From Oxyruncus cristatus (taxonomy: Eukaryota > Chordata > Aves > Passeriformes > Cotingidae): a DNA stretch of 64,000 nt. The position numbers were made by a program, and so were the translations under genes. Below the pieces are notes generated by a model, which worked only from the letters and a program-made list of their open reading frames with translations, did no database searches and was not told the DNA's origin. The stretch lies in NCBI GenBank assembly GCA_013399855.1, contig VXAY01005805.1, positions 233,826-297,825 on the forward strand, given 5' to 3'. Of this stretch, positions 12,900-23,800 are shown in pieces (the first letter of the stretch is position 1; each line of letters starts with the position of its first letter).

Positions 12900-14189
12900 T
12901 GCCCAGTTCTTCTCTCTGGAGAGGGTGTTCCCGCAGGCACATGGTCTCTGCAGGGGTGCAGCTGGCTGGGTTCTGGTTCCTTCACACACAAATGGAAATG
13001 ATAAGTGGATGGCGTTCCTGCAGTGGGATGAAAGCACTAACACAGCTCCAGCACCAAAAGGAAATAGCACATGTTTTCCCTGGCAGATACCAAGCCAGCT
13101 GGGCTGCGGGTCTGCTGTCTTACAGCCACTACAGGGTTTGCATCTCCTTAATTATTTTATATTTTTATATTTATCATTATACATTTTCCCTCACTGAAAA
13201 CTATAAGGAAAAGAAATCAAAACCAGTGAGACTTTATGTCCTAATGAGTATCTCCATGGCACAGTTTCCTTTGGAGGCTGGATTTTAAGCCCAGCAAACC
13301 AGCCAGGTTTTTATGCCACTACATAATTGACTGTCTCAAAAAACAGAGATGCATTTGAACAATTTCTAAATGATGTGCCTTTGCTTAGAGTCATATGTCT
13401 TGATAAGACATAACATGATGTCTCCTTCCCAATCATCCAATTTCACTTTGAAGAAAGCAGGAGTTTCTCCAGATTCTCTCTCCTGAGACGTTCATTGTCT
13501 TGGCGAAATCTTTTTGGATTAAATTTGTAATCTGACCTAAGTAGTTTAACTCACATTATTTCTTGGAGTGTCTTCAATTCCCACTGGTAACTACAAATAA
13601 TCTGAGTTTCTAAATGCCTGTTAAAGAAAAGGATCATGGGACAAGTTTTAATCAACTCTCTGTGTCCTTTTCCCTCACCAGTAACCAGATCATCTTCATT
13701 CCTTTTATTTCTTAATTTCTTCCTATTTTTTTTAATTGTAAGAGTATGTTGGAAGTGAGGCAAGGTGACAAGCCATCACAAAAACATTGGAAAACACTCC
13801 TGATTTCATTGTGGAAATGGAGATGACTAGAAAGGAGACTTGGGAGTTTGGGTAGCCTGCACTGGGCATGACCTGCTCCAGGAACCTCCCCACCCTGGTG
13901 TGGCTACAACTGTAATTTGTGTGGGCACTGTCCATCCCCAAGGGCTGCCCTGGGATCTGTGTCATGGAACATTTTTCTTTGGCTGACACCAGATGACTCC
14001 TCCAGCCTCCCCACTGTGAAGAGCTGGAGCGGGTTTTAAGGAACTCAGTGCCTTTGTATCAGTATTTTAATCCACACCTAGTCCCCAGTGAGGAAGGACC
14101 TTGGTGGCACCTTCTCTGGGGCACTGAGGGAAGATCACAGCAAATAACTGCAGTGGAGCTGCCCCCTTCTCCAAGTATTCCAAGGAAGC
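12900..14189. other. Intergenic, no gene recognised
   Basis: Nothing recognised. Confidence 0.7.
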
Positions 14190-14500
14190 AATAATGCCCC
14201 TTCCAGTGACTAAAGGGGCTCCAGGAGAGCTGGAGAGGGGCTCTGGACAAGGGACTGGAGGGACAGGACAAGGGGAATGGTTTCCCACTGCCAGAGGGCA
14301 GGGTTTATGGGATATTGGGAAGTAACTGTTCCCTGTGAGGGTGGGGAGGTCCTATGGATCAATACCCCATCCCTGGAAGTGTCCAAGGCCAGGTTGGACT
14401 GGTCTAGTGGAAGGTGTTCCTGCCCATGGCAGGGAGTGGAATGAGAGGAGCTTTAAGGGCCCTTCCAACCCAAACAATTCCGTGATTCTGTGATTCTATG
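14190..14500 (+). mobile_element. CR1 LINE 3'-end fragment
   Basis: Begins in the GGCTCCAGGAGAGCTGGAGA region, continues through GGGACAGGACAAGGGGAATG and CCCCATCCCTGGAAGTGTCC, and ends in GTGATTCTGTGATTCTATG octamers. About 25 bp of the usual 'CGGGGCTTGGAGCAACC' block is missing at about 14400. Confidence 0.9.
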
Positions 14501-16160
14501 AAACTCTGGATTCTCAGAAACTTTACAAAACCCTGCAAAGCAGAGGTCACTAGATGGAACAGCTGTAAATTGATCTGGTAAATGCTCTTGTCGAAAGAAA
14601 AAAAAAAATCTTATTTGCAAGAAATAATGTTTACTTTCTGTAAACCAAACAAGAAAAGGGATTAATGAATAAAGCTAAATAAACCTTAGTACCCAAGGAT
14701 GTGTTTTATGTAAGAAAGCCATTTTCTACTCGGTAAAACCTACTTCAGTTTCCTTTATTCAGTTTAATGTCCAAAGCGATGGAGAAACACAAACAATAGT
14801 ATTTGCAGCTTTGAGCTGCACAACAAAAGAGTGCGAGTCTGGATGACAGATTTCACTAAAAGTTAAGCCGGAAGTCGTTAAAAGAAAATTCCAGCCTCTG
14901 CAGTATGGAATGTAATATTTAGAAATGTCTCCGAGGAGGGATTTTCTGTAGAGGCTCCCCACAGAAATAGTATTTTGATATACAACCCTTTCTATAAATG
15001 GCATAGCAGGAGCAATTACCCTCCTATGAGTTACAGGCAGTGACAAAAAGCAGATAAAATGTCAGCTGACGCTTCTTTATGTAAGGGAGTTACAAAATCT
15101 CCTGACGTATTTTGGAGCCGTGATCAAATGTCTACATGGGAAATGCAAAGCATATGAAGACTGTGTGGGCAAAAACACAGGGGCTCTGCTAAAACATCCC
15201 AGAATCACAATAAGTTCATGATTTAGGTTTGGTAACAATTGCCAAGAACAATTGCCAATAAAGGAAATTTGGTTTTATTCACTCAAGAAGCCATGAAAAC
15301 TATTTTCCATTCTAATAGGTACAGTTTAAATTGGGGAAAAATACACCCAGAGATGAGTGTATCCAAAAACGTTCTCTAAAAATTATTCAAAATTAAAAAA
15401 AAATCCGCAGATTTTCTCCAGAGCGTGCCTGCCAAAAGCTTATGTTTATAGAATAGCTTATGTCTATGGCCTTTTCCTTCAAATTCACCACAAAAAGGAT
15501 TTAAAAGTCTCGTGACCTAAAAAAGGGACAGATCATAGCTAGGATGAAATTTTCAGTCAGCCTCTGCCTCAAACTACCATAAGGGATAAAAACATTGTGC
15601 TTCATACTCCATTCATCCACGCTCCTCGGAAAAAGCTCATCCTGGAGCGCTCCGAGCTGAGTTTAAGTCATTTAGGGCTTGTTTGTCAGGAACTGGTCAG
15701 GCAAGACTGAATTTGTGACTACCAAGAGTGCAAATGAGGAAAAGAATACCCTTGTCTAATACATTTCATCTGAAAAACGAAACACAGTTCTGGAGCCATT
15801 TCTGCAGGGGCTTCATCCATCCACTTTCATTTAAAATACCGTGAATTCAGCACCCAGTCACCTCCCAAGGACAGAGGTCAGCCTTAGTTTGGATCATGTA
15901 AGCTGAGCAAAAAGAAGCAATTCTCGTGGTTTTTTCCTCTCTGGTTTGGTATCAGATTGATGTTTACCACATAACAACCGTGTGCAGATACCCTGCAGTC
16001 ATGATACAATACAGGGATCTGGTAAAGAATTTGCAAAGCAAACAGACCTGCCTGGGAGAAACCTGCTCACCACACGGCACTGGACAGCTGTCTCATTTCA
16101 CATCTCATCTCAACAGGTACATCTGATGTAAAGTCACTCTTTTCCCTTTAATTTCCCTCA
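14501..16160. other. Intergenic, no gene recognised
   Basis: A/T-rich. Contains a perfect 10-bp palindrome GTCAGCTGAC at 15061-15070; otherwise nothing recognised. Confidence 0.7.
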
Positions 16161-16492
16161 TAGAATCACAGACTGGTTGGGTTTGGACAGCACCTTAAAG
16201 CTCATCTCATCCCCCGCCCTGCCATGGGCAGGGACACCTTCCACCAGCCCAGGTTGCTCCAAGCCCCGTCCAGCCTGGCCTTGGACACTTCCAGGGATCC
16301 AGGGGCAGCCACAGCTTCTCTGGGCAACCTGGGCCAGGGGCTCACCAGCCTCACAGCCAACAATTCCTTCCCAACAGCTAATCTAAATCTACTCTCCTTC
16401 AGCTTAAAGCCATTCCCCCTCATCCTGTGACTGCATGCCCTGGTAAATGATTTCTCTCCATCTTCCTTTTAGGCTCCCTTCAGGTACTGGAT
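16161..16492 (-). mobile_element. CR1 LINE 3'-end fragment
   Basis: Starts TAGAATCACAGACTGGTTGG, has the CCCTGCCATGGGCAGGGACA and CTTCCAGGGATCCAGGGGCA blocks and ends at the CCCTTCAGGTACTGG segment. The last transposon copy recognised before PTGS2. Confidence 0.92.
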
Positions 16493-19400
16493 TGGTACCC
16501 AACCCTTGGCTCATAACTGAATCTGTCAAGAATGTCAGAGGATTAAAACAAGAACTCGGAGCCATTATTAGAAGCAGAAGCACGGAAAGAGTTCGTTGAA
16601 CTGGGTTTTCTCTGTAAAAATGCAAAGTTGCATATTGGAAAGCATTCCTTGAAACTCTTACTGGCTTGCCAATAAAACACAAGCTGTGGATTTATGTCTT
16701 TCTCAGCAGCTGGAGTGCAAAGGGAAGCTTCTTTGAAAAGGGGGAAAAAAATGGTGCTCAGACTTGCTCAGGTCTTGCCTAAGTCAGCCATAGCTTTTTG
16801 TGCTGTCTGCCTATTTTTTTTTGCACAGGTTTTTTTCTATAATTCCAGGAGGGGAAAAAAAAAACCACCAAAAAAACCCCAAAACGAACAACCGAGCCCA
16901 AACTGATTTGGATAACAAGGTACACTCCCATTTTCATATGCAGTGATCAATGTCCACGGTTACCCCACTGAACTGAGCTCCCACCTCACAGTCCTGCTGT
17001 CTCCCTAGACCACGTGTGTGCAGGCAGTGCTGGCCTGTGCACAAGCATTCCTTACCACTGTCCATGGTAGCTTTCCCAGTCCAGCTCCCAGCTCTCCTAC
17101 CCTCTGTATTCATATGTATTTTTGCCTGGAACAGATTTCTTCAGTTTTCCAGACAATTCCAAAATTGCAGTGGTCTGGAAACTCCATAAACGAGGCACCT
17201 TTTTGCTGCAATATTCCCGTAAAAATAAGTAAACCTGCCTTGGTTTAAAACTAGATAATGAGTATTTTTGTTTCCAGCACAACCGAGGGGTGCCAATGAA
17301 AGCAGGACCCCGCTGACCACAGCATTCCAGAAGGACATGGAATGAAGAGACAGAGAAGTGCAGCCCAGTTGCCTGATCAGAAAAAAACAGTGGATGACCT
17401 CATGAAAGCTCAAAGCACTACATAACCAAACACTTCTGTTAACACATTCCTGATTAGCAGAAGGCAGAAAAAGGAGCTTAAAGACATCAACTTCCTCCAA
17501 AGGTCCTTCTATTTTCCAGAACATTTTGGAACATCCAGAATTGCTGTGATATCTGTGTACCCATCAGCCTTGGAGTGTGTTTGCTTCGGGTGCAACGTGT
17601 CGAAATGCTGATAGCAAACTTCAGATTGAGCTCCTTTTGCAATAAGAGAGCAGGAAAAAAGCACAGACTGAAGAAATAGAACTGGTTCGCCTGCCAGGAA
17701 ACTACTGCACTATAAAACATGACGAGATTGCCACAAAGGAAGGGGAAACACTTGAAAGATATTAAAAAGGCTCGAGGATAAATTCAGTGCTTGTAAACCC
17801 GGGTTTTCACGACTCAGTTCAAAATGGAGCAGCACCAGTGCTGGGGGACAACATTTTCCCTGCTGCCACTCCACGTCCCCTTCTTTTGGTGGCATTACTG
17901 GAGCGTGTCAATCCTTTCATTGGATCCTTCTGAACTGAACCCTTGCTTTAGAAGAGGTGTGAATTTATGTAGCTTTTCATATGCAGTTAAACCTAAAATA
18001 GAAACAGGAACAGCTTCAGGGAACTGTTTCCTCCAGAAATGTCAGCGAACGCAAAAGTGCTGAGGGTGACGGAGGTTCTGCGTTCCATAGGCTGCTTTCA
18101 CCTGCACCAGAGGGGACCTCAAGGGACAGAAACAAAAATACTCCTTTTTTGCAAAGAAGATTTATATGCGAGAAACCAAAAGAGCACTTAGTTGATGCAT
18201 AAAATCTCCACCTGGTGGTGAACCTGCAACAGCGAATTATTTTATTTTTTAAGAAAAAATCACGTTGCAACATGTAAGTTCTTTAGTAGATACAATCCCG
18301 AAGCAACAAGTGGGGAAGGGCAGCCTTCAGAAAAACAGCACTATCCTATCTCCCTGATTTTCCATCATTTTGGAAAGCTGAAGAATCCCCTCAGCTTTAC
18401 TGCAGCTGCCAGGCACACAAGAGACTTTCCCCAGGCAAAATCAGACTGAAAAGAGCTCATGTCGCACCGCATGGAGAGTCAGGTGGAAGGTGGACTGTGC
18501 TGATTGGTTTTCCAGCTGCAGAAAATGCTGCTTCCCAAGGAGAAATGTCCTCTCTGAAGGAGAGGCTGAAGTTCTACACTGTTTCTTGGCTTACACGTTA
18601 GTTAATTACAATTATCAATTACAATTATCAGCTATCTATATCTCCAAGGTCCTCCAAATCTTTGCACAGTTACCTTTGTATTGTCATTTTAGGGGTAATT
18701 CTTTGGCTGCACACAATTAGTTCAGTTTTCCCCTTAAGGTTGCTGGTTCTACACCCTAGAAACAGTTTCTGGATTGACATTTTCCTATGCACCTTATTAA
18801 AATGTAATATCTCACTCACCTAGTGTTTTCAGTACAGTTTTATTATCTAACAAACATCAAGAAAAGCTCTGTGAGATGGAATAAAATCAGTGTAAGATGG
18901 ACATATAAAATGTAGAAAGCCAGACTACGGCATGGTGTGTGCCTTGCACTGTACCCTGACCCACTGGACACCAGCAGCGTGCCACAATGAATCCATTTGG
19001 CTTATGACACCTCGGAATGCGGGAACAAAACATCCCCCTTTCAAACTCGGTAAGACTGAGCAAGACATGGACATAGCCACAACCCACAGGATGAGGCTGC
19101 CAAGAGCCATCCTCTGCTTCAAGCGTGTGACCATGGCCAGTGGTTTATGCATGCAAATATATAAACATATCAATAAATAGCAGGTACCTTTTCCTATGCC
19201 ATAAGAATAATGTGATCATAGCCTTTAGTGCAACATTCCCTGAAACAAGCAGATGTGGCACTGCTGATGTTAACAAATTATTCACTTTGCCACAATAAAA
19301 TTCTTCAGGATCAAAAATAAGCTTTTGTTTAAACTGGCCCGAATCCACTTTCTGTCAAGTCACCACTTTGCAATTTAAACTCCATCAGCATCGAACCTCA

Positions 19401-20115
19401 CAAGGTATCTTAATTAAAGGAGTAATGGGGGGGTTTTTTGTGTTTAATGCTGACCTCGAGGGCGAAAGTGTGAGCGATGGGAGGATAGCCGCCCTCAGCT
19501 TCACACCGCAGAGAGTTGCACAACTGCATGACATCCTCCTGGTTTCATAATTTTACACACGCAACAGAGATTAAAAATAGTAGTAGAGTTTACTAATTAA
19601 TAACAAATTCTTATGACCAAAAGATAAAGCATCCTCAAGTGGCAAAAGCTCTGCAGCATTCGAGGGAAATGAGGAAAAATTTGTTTACAGGAGGACTTTG
19701 TGGAGTGGAGGGGGGGTGCTTTAAAGGAAAAGTGCTGCGGAAAATCATTGGTTGCTTAAAAAATGCCAAATAACGGGATTTGGTCTCGTCAGAAACACAG
19801 ATATATAGAAATAAAAACTAAACACCTTCAGTATTCATTTTTTGCAGCAAGAGTGTTCTCCACTGTGTGTGACCACAGCCCTGCGACCGCCTGCTTAATG
19901 AGCATATTTAAATTAAATCATTAATAAGCTGAACCCCACATTCTCAACAGCTTGAGGGGGAGAGGGGAAAGGGGTCAAAACCAGGCATTGTGGTGGCGCA
20001 CATTTAGTCTCTGCAGTCACAGTGTCCACAGCACTTTTTCCAGTCAGAAAAGCACATTTACTCCGGAGGGTTTGAAGTATCCCTGGGAAAAGAGAAAGTT
20101 TGGGGGGGTCTGAAA
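16493..20115. other. PTGS2 5' flank, transposon-free
   Basis: No CR1, LTR or gene recognised. Likely to hold PTGS2 enhancers, but I cannot point to a specific validated element. A G7 run at 20102-20108 precedes the gap. Confidence 0.6.
18604..18629 (+). repeat. 13-bp perfect tandem duplication (AATTACAATTATC)x2
   Basis: Two exact head-to-tail copies in an A/T-rich context 2.2 kb upstream of PTGS2. Confidence 0.9.
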
Positions 20116-20660
20116 NNNNNNNNNNNNNNNNNNNNNNNNNNNNNNNNNNNNNNNNNNNNNNNNNNNNNNNNNNNNNNNNNNNNNNNNNNNNNNNNNNNNN
20201 NNNNNNNNNNNNNNNNNNNNNNNNNNNNNNNNNNNNNNNNNNNNNNNNNNNNNNNNNNNNNNNNNNNNNNNNNNNNNNNNNNNNNNNNNNNNNNNNNNNN
20301 NNNNNNNNNNNNNNNNNNNNNNNNNNNNNNNNNNNNNNNNNNNNNNNNNNNNNNNNNNNNNNNNNNNNNNNNNNNNNNNNNNNNNNNNNNNNNNNNNNNN
20401 NNNNNNNNNNNNNNNNNNNNNNNNNNNNNNNNNNNNNNNNNNNNNNNNNNNNNNNNNNNNNNNNNNNNNNNNNNNNNNNNNNNNNNNNNNNNNNNNNNNN
20501 NNNNNNNNNNNNNNNNNNNNNNNNNNNNNNNNNNNNNNNNNNNNNNNNNNNNNNNNNNNNNNNNNNNNNNNNNNNNNNNNNNNNNNNNNNNNNNNNNNNN
20601 NNNNNNNNNNNNNNNNNNNNNNNNNNNNNNNNNNNNNNNNNNNNNNNNNNNNNNNNNNNN
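20116..20660. other. Assembly gap (545 N) over the proximal PTGS2 promoter
   Basis: All N. Left edge follows a G7 run; right edge is a GC-box cluster. The mammalian NF-kB, C/EBP and upstream E-box equivalents would fall here and cannot be assessed. Confidence 0.99.
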
Positions 20661-20663
20661 CGG

Positions 20664-20678
20664 AGGGCGGGCGGGCGG
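20664..20678 (+). promoter_or_regulatory. PTGS2: GC-box cluster (Sp1-type)
   Basis: Overlapping GGGCGGGCGGGCGG at the edge of the assembly gap, just upstream of the AP-1 site. Part of a CpG-rich promoter that runs into exon 1. Confidence 0.5.
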
Positions 20679-20685
20679 TGACTCA
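20679..20685 (+). promoter_or_regulatory. PTGS2: Consensus AP-1 site (TGACTCA)
   Basis: A perfect TGACTCA lies 15 bp upstream of the TATA-like box, about -50 from the inferred start. Mammalian PTGS2 has its functional CRE at about -59 to -53, so this is likely the equivalent Jun/Fos/CREB input. Function is inferred from position. Confidence 0.6.
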
Positions 20686-20699
20686 GAGCCGCGGCTCGG

Positions 20700-20708
20700 C
20701 ATAAATAC
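20700..20708 (+). promoter_or_regulatory. PTGS2: TATA-like box of PTGS2
   Basis: CATAAATAC lies about 110 bp upstream of the ATG in a GC-rich setting. PTGS2 is a TATA-containing gene in mammals. This is the only TATA-like element between the gap and the ATG. Confidence 0.75.
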
Positions 20709-20729
20709 AGCGCGGCGCACCTGGTACCG

Positions 20730-20811
20730 GCACTGGATCGCGGCGCTGCCGAGCCCCCGCCGAGCCGAGCGCAGCCCGCACACAGCCCCGCACACAGCCC
20801 CGCACACGGCC
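20730..20811 (+). other. PTGS2: PTGS2 5' UTR (start inferred)
   Basis: The start near 20728-20735 is inferred as 25-30 bp after the TATA-like box; the end is the base before the ATG. GC-rich, no upstream ATG. The last 35 bases are a 12-bp tandem repeat. Confidence 0.6.
20777..20811 (+). repeat. 12-bp tandem repeat (about 2.9 copies) abutting the PTGS2 start codon
   Basis: The unit CGCACACAGCCC is present twice exactly and a third time with one change and a shortened end, running directly into the ATG. Confidence 0.85.
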
Positions 20812-20866
20812 ATGCTGCTGCTGCCCTGCGCCCTCCTGGCCGCGCTGCTGGCCGCCGGCCGCGCCG
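20812..20866 (+). CDS. PTGS2: PTGS2 coding exon 1 (signal peptide)
   Basis: Encodes residues 1-18 plus the first base of codon 19. The peptide is a leucine- and alanine-rich hydrophobic stretch ending in GRA, so cleavage is expected just before ANPCC. It is one residue longer than the human signal peptide. The donor GTGAGT begins at 20867. The first intron is 350 bp. Confidence 0.96.
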
Positions 20867-23800
20867 GTGAGTCCCGCCGGCACCGCCCTTCTCCGCGTTA
20901 CGGCCGCGCTATGGATTAATGTACTGCTGCTTCTTTTTATGTTTTCTGCTCTCTTGTGATTGCTCTCATGTCTGTGGGCTGTGAGCGGTAATCCCGCTTT
21001 CCGGGGGGGGGGCGGTTATTGCTGTCAGCAACAGAGACGAATTCCTGCGCTTTTCAAAGCTGTTCCCTGGTAGCCCGAAGGCTGCTGTGGATAGATGCTC
21101 TCTCTGATGCCTCCCTGATAAGCACTAAACTCCAGGGCGCTCTCGTTGCGTGTGTAAAGCCCGGGAATACCGGTGTGGCCGCGTGAGATGCTAATGGAGC
21201 TTTGGTTCCCTTGCAGCCAACCCTTGCTGCTCCAACCCCTGCCAGAACAGAGGGGTCTGCATGACAGCGGGGCCGGACCGGTACCTGTGCGACTGCACGA
21301 GGACGGGCTTCTACGGGGAAAACTGCACGACGCGTGAGTACCTGAAATCTCCCTTCATAGGAATTGAATTGATAACCTGGTTCCACCACTGCAGAGTGTT
21401 CTCATTAGCTGCTTTGTAATAACCTTTCCATTGTTGCTCGCAGCGGAATTCTTCACGTGGCTCAGGCTAACACTGAAACCGTCACCAAACACTGTCCACT
21501 ACATCCTCACGCACTTCCAAGGAGTCTGGAATATCATCAACAACATTCCCTTCCTGAGGGATGCTATTATGAGATATGTGCTAACGTGTAAGTATGAATT
21601 CTCTCTTCCAGTCCTCTTAAAACTGGCGGAAGTTACTCATGGGACTCCAGAATATTGCTCTCCATTAGTCTGTATATAAAATAAACAGCCTAAATTGCAC
21701 TAGGGTTAAAACACTACCAAAACCTTCAGATTTCTGCATGATGCAGTCCTGTATGAAACATGCTAAAGTGCAGTTTGCTCTAATTTCTGCTAGAATCCAG
21801 GATTTTGCCAGCATAGACTTTGCTCCAAATTGCTCATGTTAATCGTGGGATCCAGCTGATAAGCCAGGACCCGGTCCGATTACTCAGTAACTGTAATCCT
21901 GTTTAACATCAGTGCCTGATACATGTGGAATTTACTGCTGCTGCCAAGTACCTGGAAAAGATCTGGCTTTGTGATTTACTTTTTGAGGCTAAAATGCACA
22001 GTTGAAAATAATCAAATACTTCTTTGCCTTTCAGCAAGATCACACTTGATTGACAGCCCACCAACTTACAATACTGATTATAGTTATAAAAGCTGGGAAG
22101 CTTATTCCAATCTTTCCTACTACACAAGATCCCTTCCACCTGTAGGACTTGACTGTCCAACACCAATGGGTGTTAAAGGTAAGGAATAAACCAGATGCAT
22201 AATGTTCACTTCTAGTATTTTCTAAGAGGTTAAGTAGAAATTCCTGTGAGACTTCCTCGTCTCTAACTTTTTTCAGTGTAGGGGACGTTAAGAATAGCCA
22301 TGTTTTGGATACATTGTCTGAAGACCTAAAAGATAATTCTTCTGGTTCTCATTACTGAGTTACATGCTAAAATCAGGGAACTTAAAAGTTTCTAATAAAA
22401 TCAACAAAGTGAGCATAGAAGAGCAGATATTCCCCTTATTTCTGTGCTACTGTCCTTCAGTATTACTTTGCAAGTCTTAAGCCTTTTTGTTAGGAACAAA
22501 TTTAAGTATGACATAAACAGTTGTCTTGAATATCTCACTCTCTTTCTCTCACAGGTAAGAAGGAGCTCCCAGACTCAAAGCTGATTGTGGAGAAGTTTTT
22601 GCTAAGGAGAAAGTTTATTCCTGACCCACAAGGCACAAATGTGATGTTCACATTCTTTGCCCAGCACTTCACTCACCAGTTCTTCAAGACAGACCACAAG
22701 AAGGGACCCGGCTTCACCAAAGGCCTCGGCCACGGGGTACGGTCACAGCTCTGTAACTAACACAGCTCCTGGTGCTCAGGAGCCACTGAGCAGCTGGAAT
22801 GGCATCCTGCAGGTCGCCAGGGAACACAAACACCTGTGCACACACACATGTGCCACAAACCCAGGATTGTCCCTCCTGGAACTTCTCCTTAGGCCACATC
22901 CCAGCACTCCATAGCATCTCTTCCTGGGTCAGAACCACATGCTTTGTGCAAGTGGTTTTGTTTAAAATATCTGCCCAGTGATTTCATGATTCCTATGATT
23001 CCCAACAATCTGCTTTCACCTAGAGCTAGTGAGTATCCAAAACTTCCTTGGACTCTGTCACTTCCAAAGAGCTGTATTCAGCCCTAAGGCATCTTGTGTA
23101 CTGCTAAGAGGTTTAGTTTAAAAAGAACTTCAGAAGCAGAGTTGGATTTAGGATCTTCACCTAAAAAACAGACAGCCTTTAGACAAAATTCTTCGCTGTA
23201 AGTGTAATTTGTATATCTACACCAAAACTGTAAACTGTGTGTGTATATACAGAGAGCTGTCTGCATAATAGAAAGTTGCTGACACTTTAAACATAGTCCT
23301 TTTAAATTGCCAATTTCACAACCCCCTCTTACGCAGAGATGGCTCCAGTTGCCAGGAAATAATTTGGCTTCATCTTAAATATCAGTGCTCGATACTTATA
23401 AGGTAGCAGCAATATAGTTAAAAGGTAAACATCTAAGGGGTGAGCTCCTATTGGCATCCATAGAAGTGCGACCTATCCTAAAATAGCAAAAAATGCAGGT
23501 TGGCTTCATGTTCCAAATGCTTTTGTTTTATAGGTTGACCTGAACCACATTTATGGAGAGACTCTGGAGAGGCAACTTAAACTGAGACTCCGAAAGGATG
23601 GAAAACTAAAATACCAGGTATGTCTTACCTCAAAATCCCTGCCTTTTTATTGGATGACATATTTCCTAAATCGGTGCTCTGTGCATGGTTGATCTAAAGG
23701 GTAAGACTAAAGTCAGTGCTAACAGAGCACAGCTTAACTCCTAAGCGTCATACTCACAACTCTTGTTTTCTTCTTCCTCCCTCCCTGGCAGATGATTGAT

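Noticed and set aside
20058..20813. 251-codon minus ORF at the PTGS2 promoter
   Set aside because: More than 180 residues are N-derived X; the rest is antisense of the CpG-rich promoter and 5' UTR.
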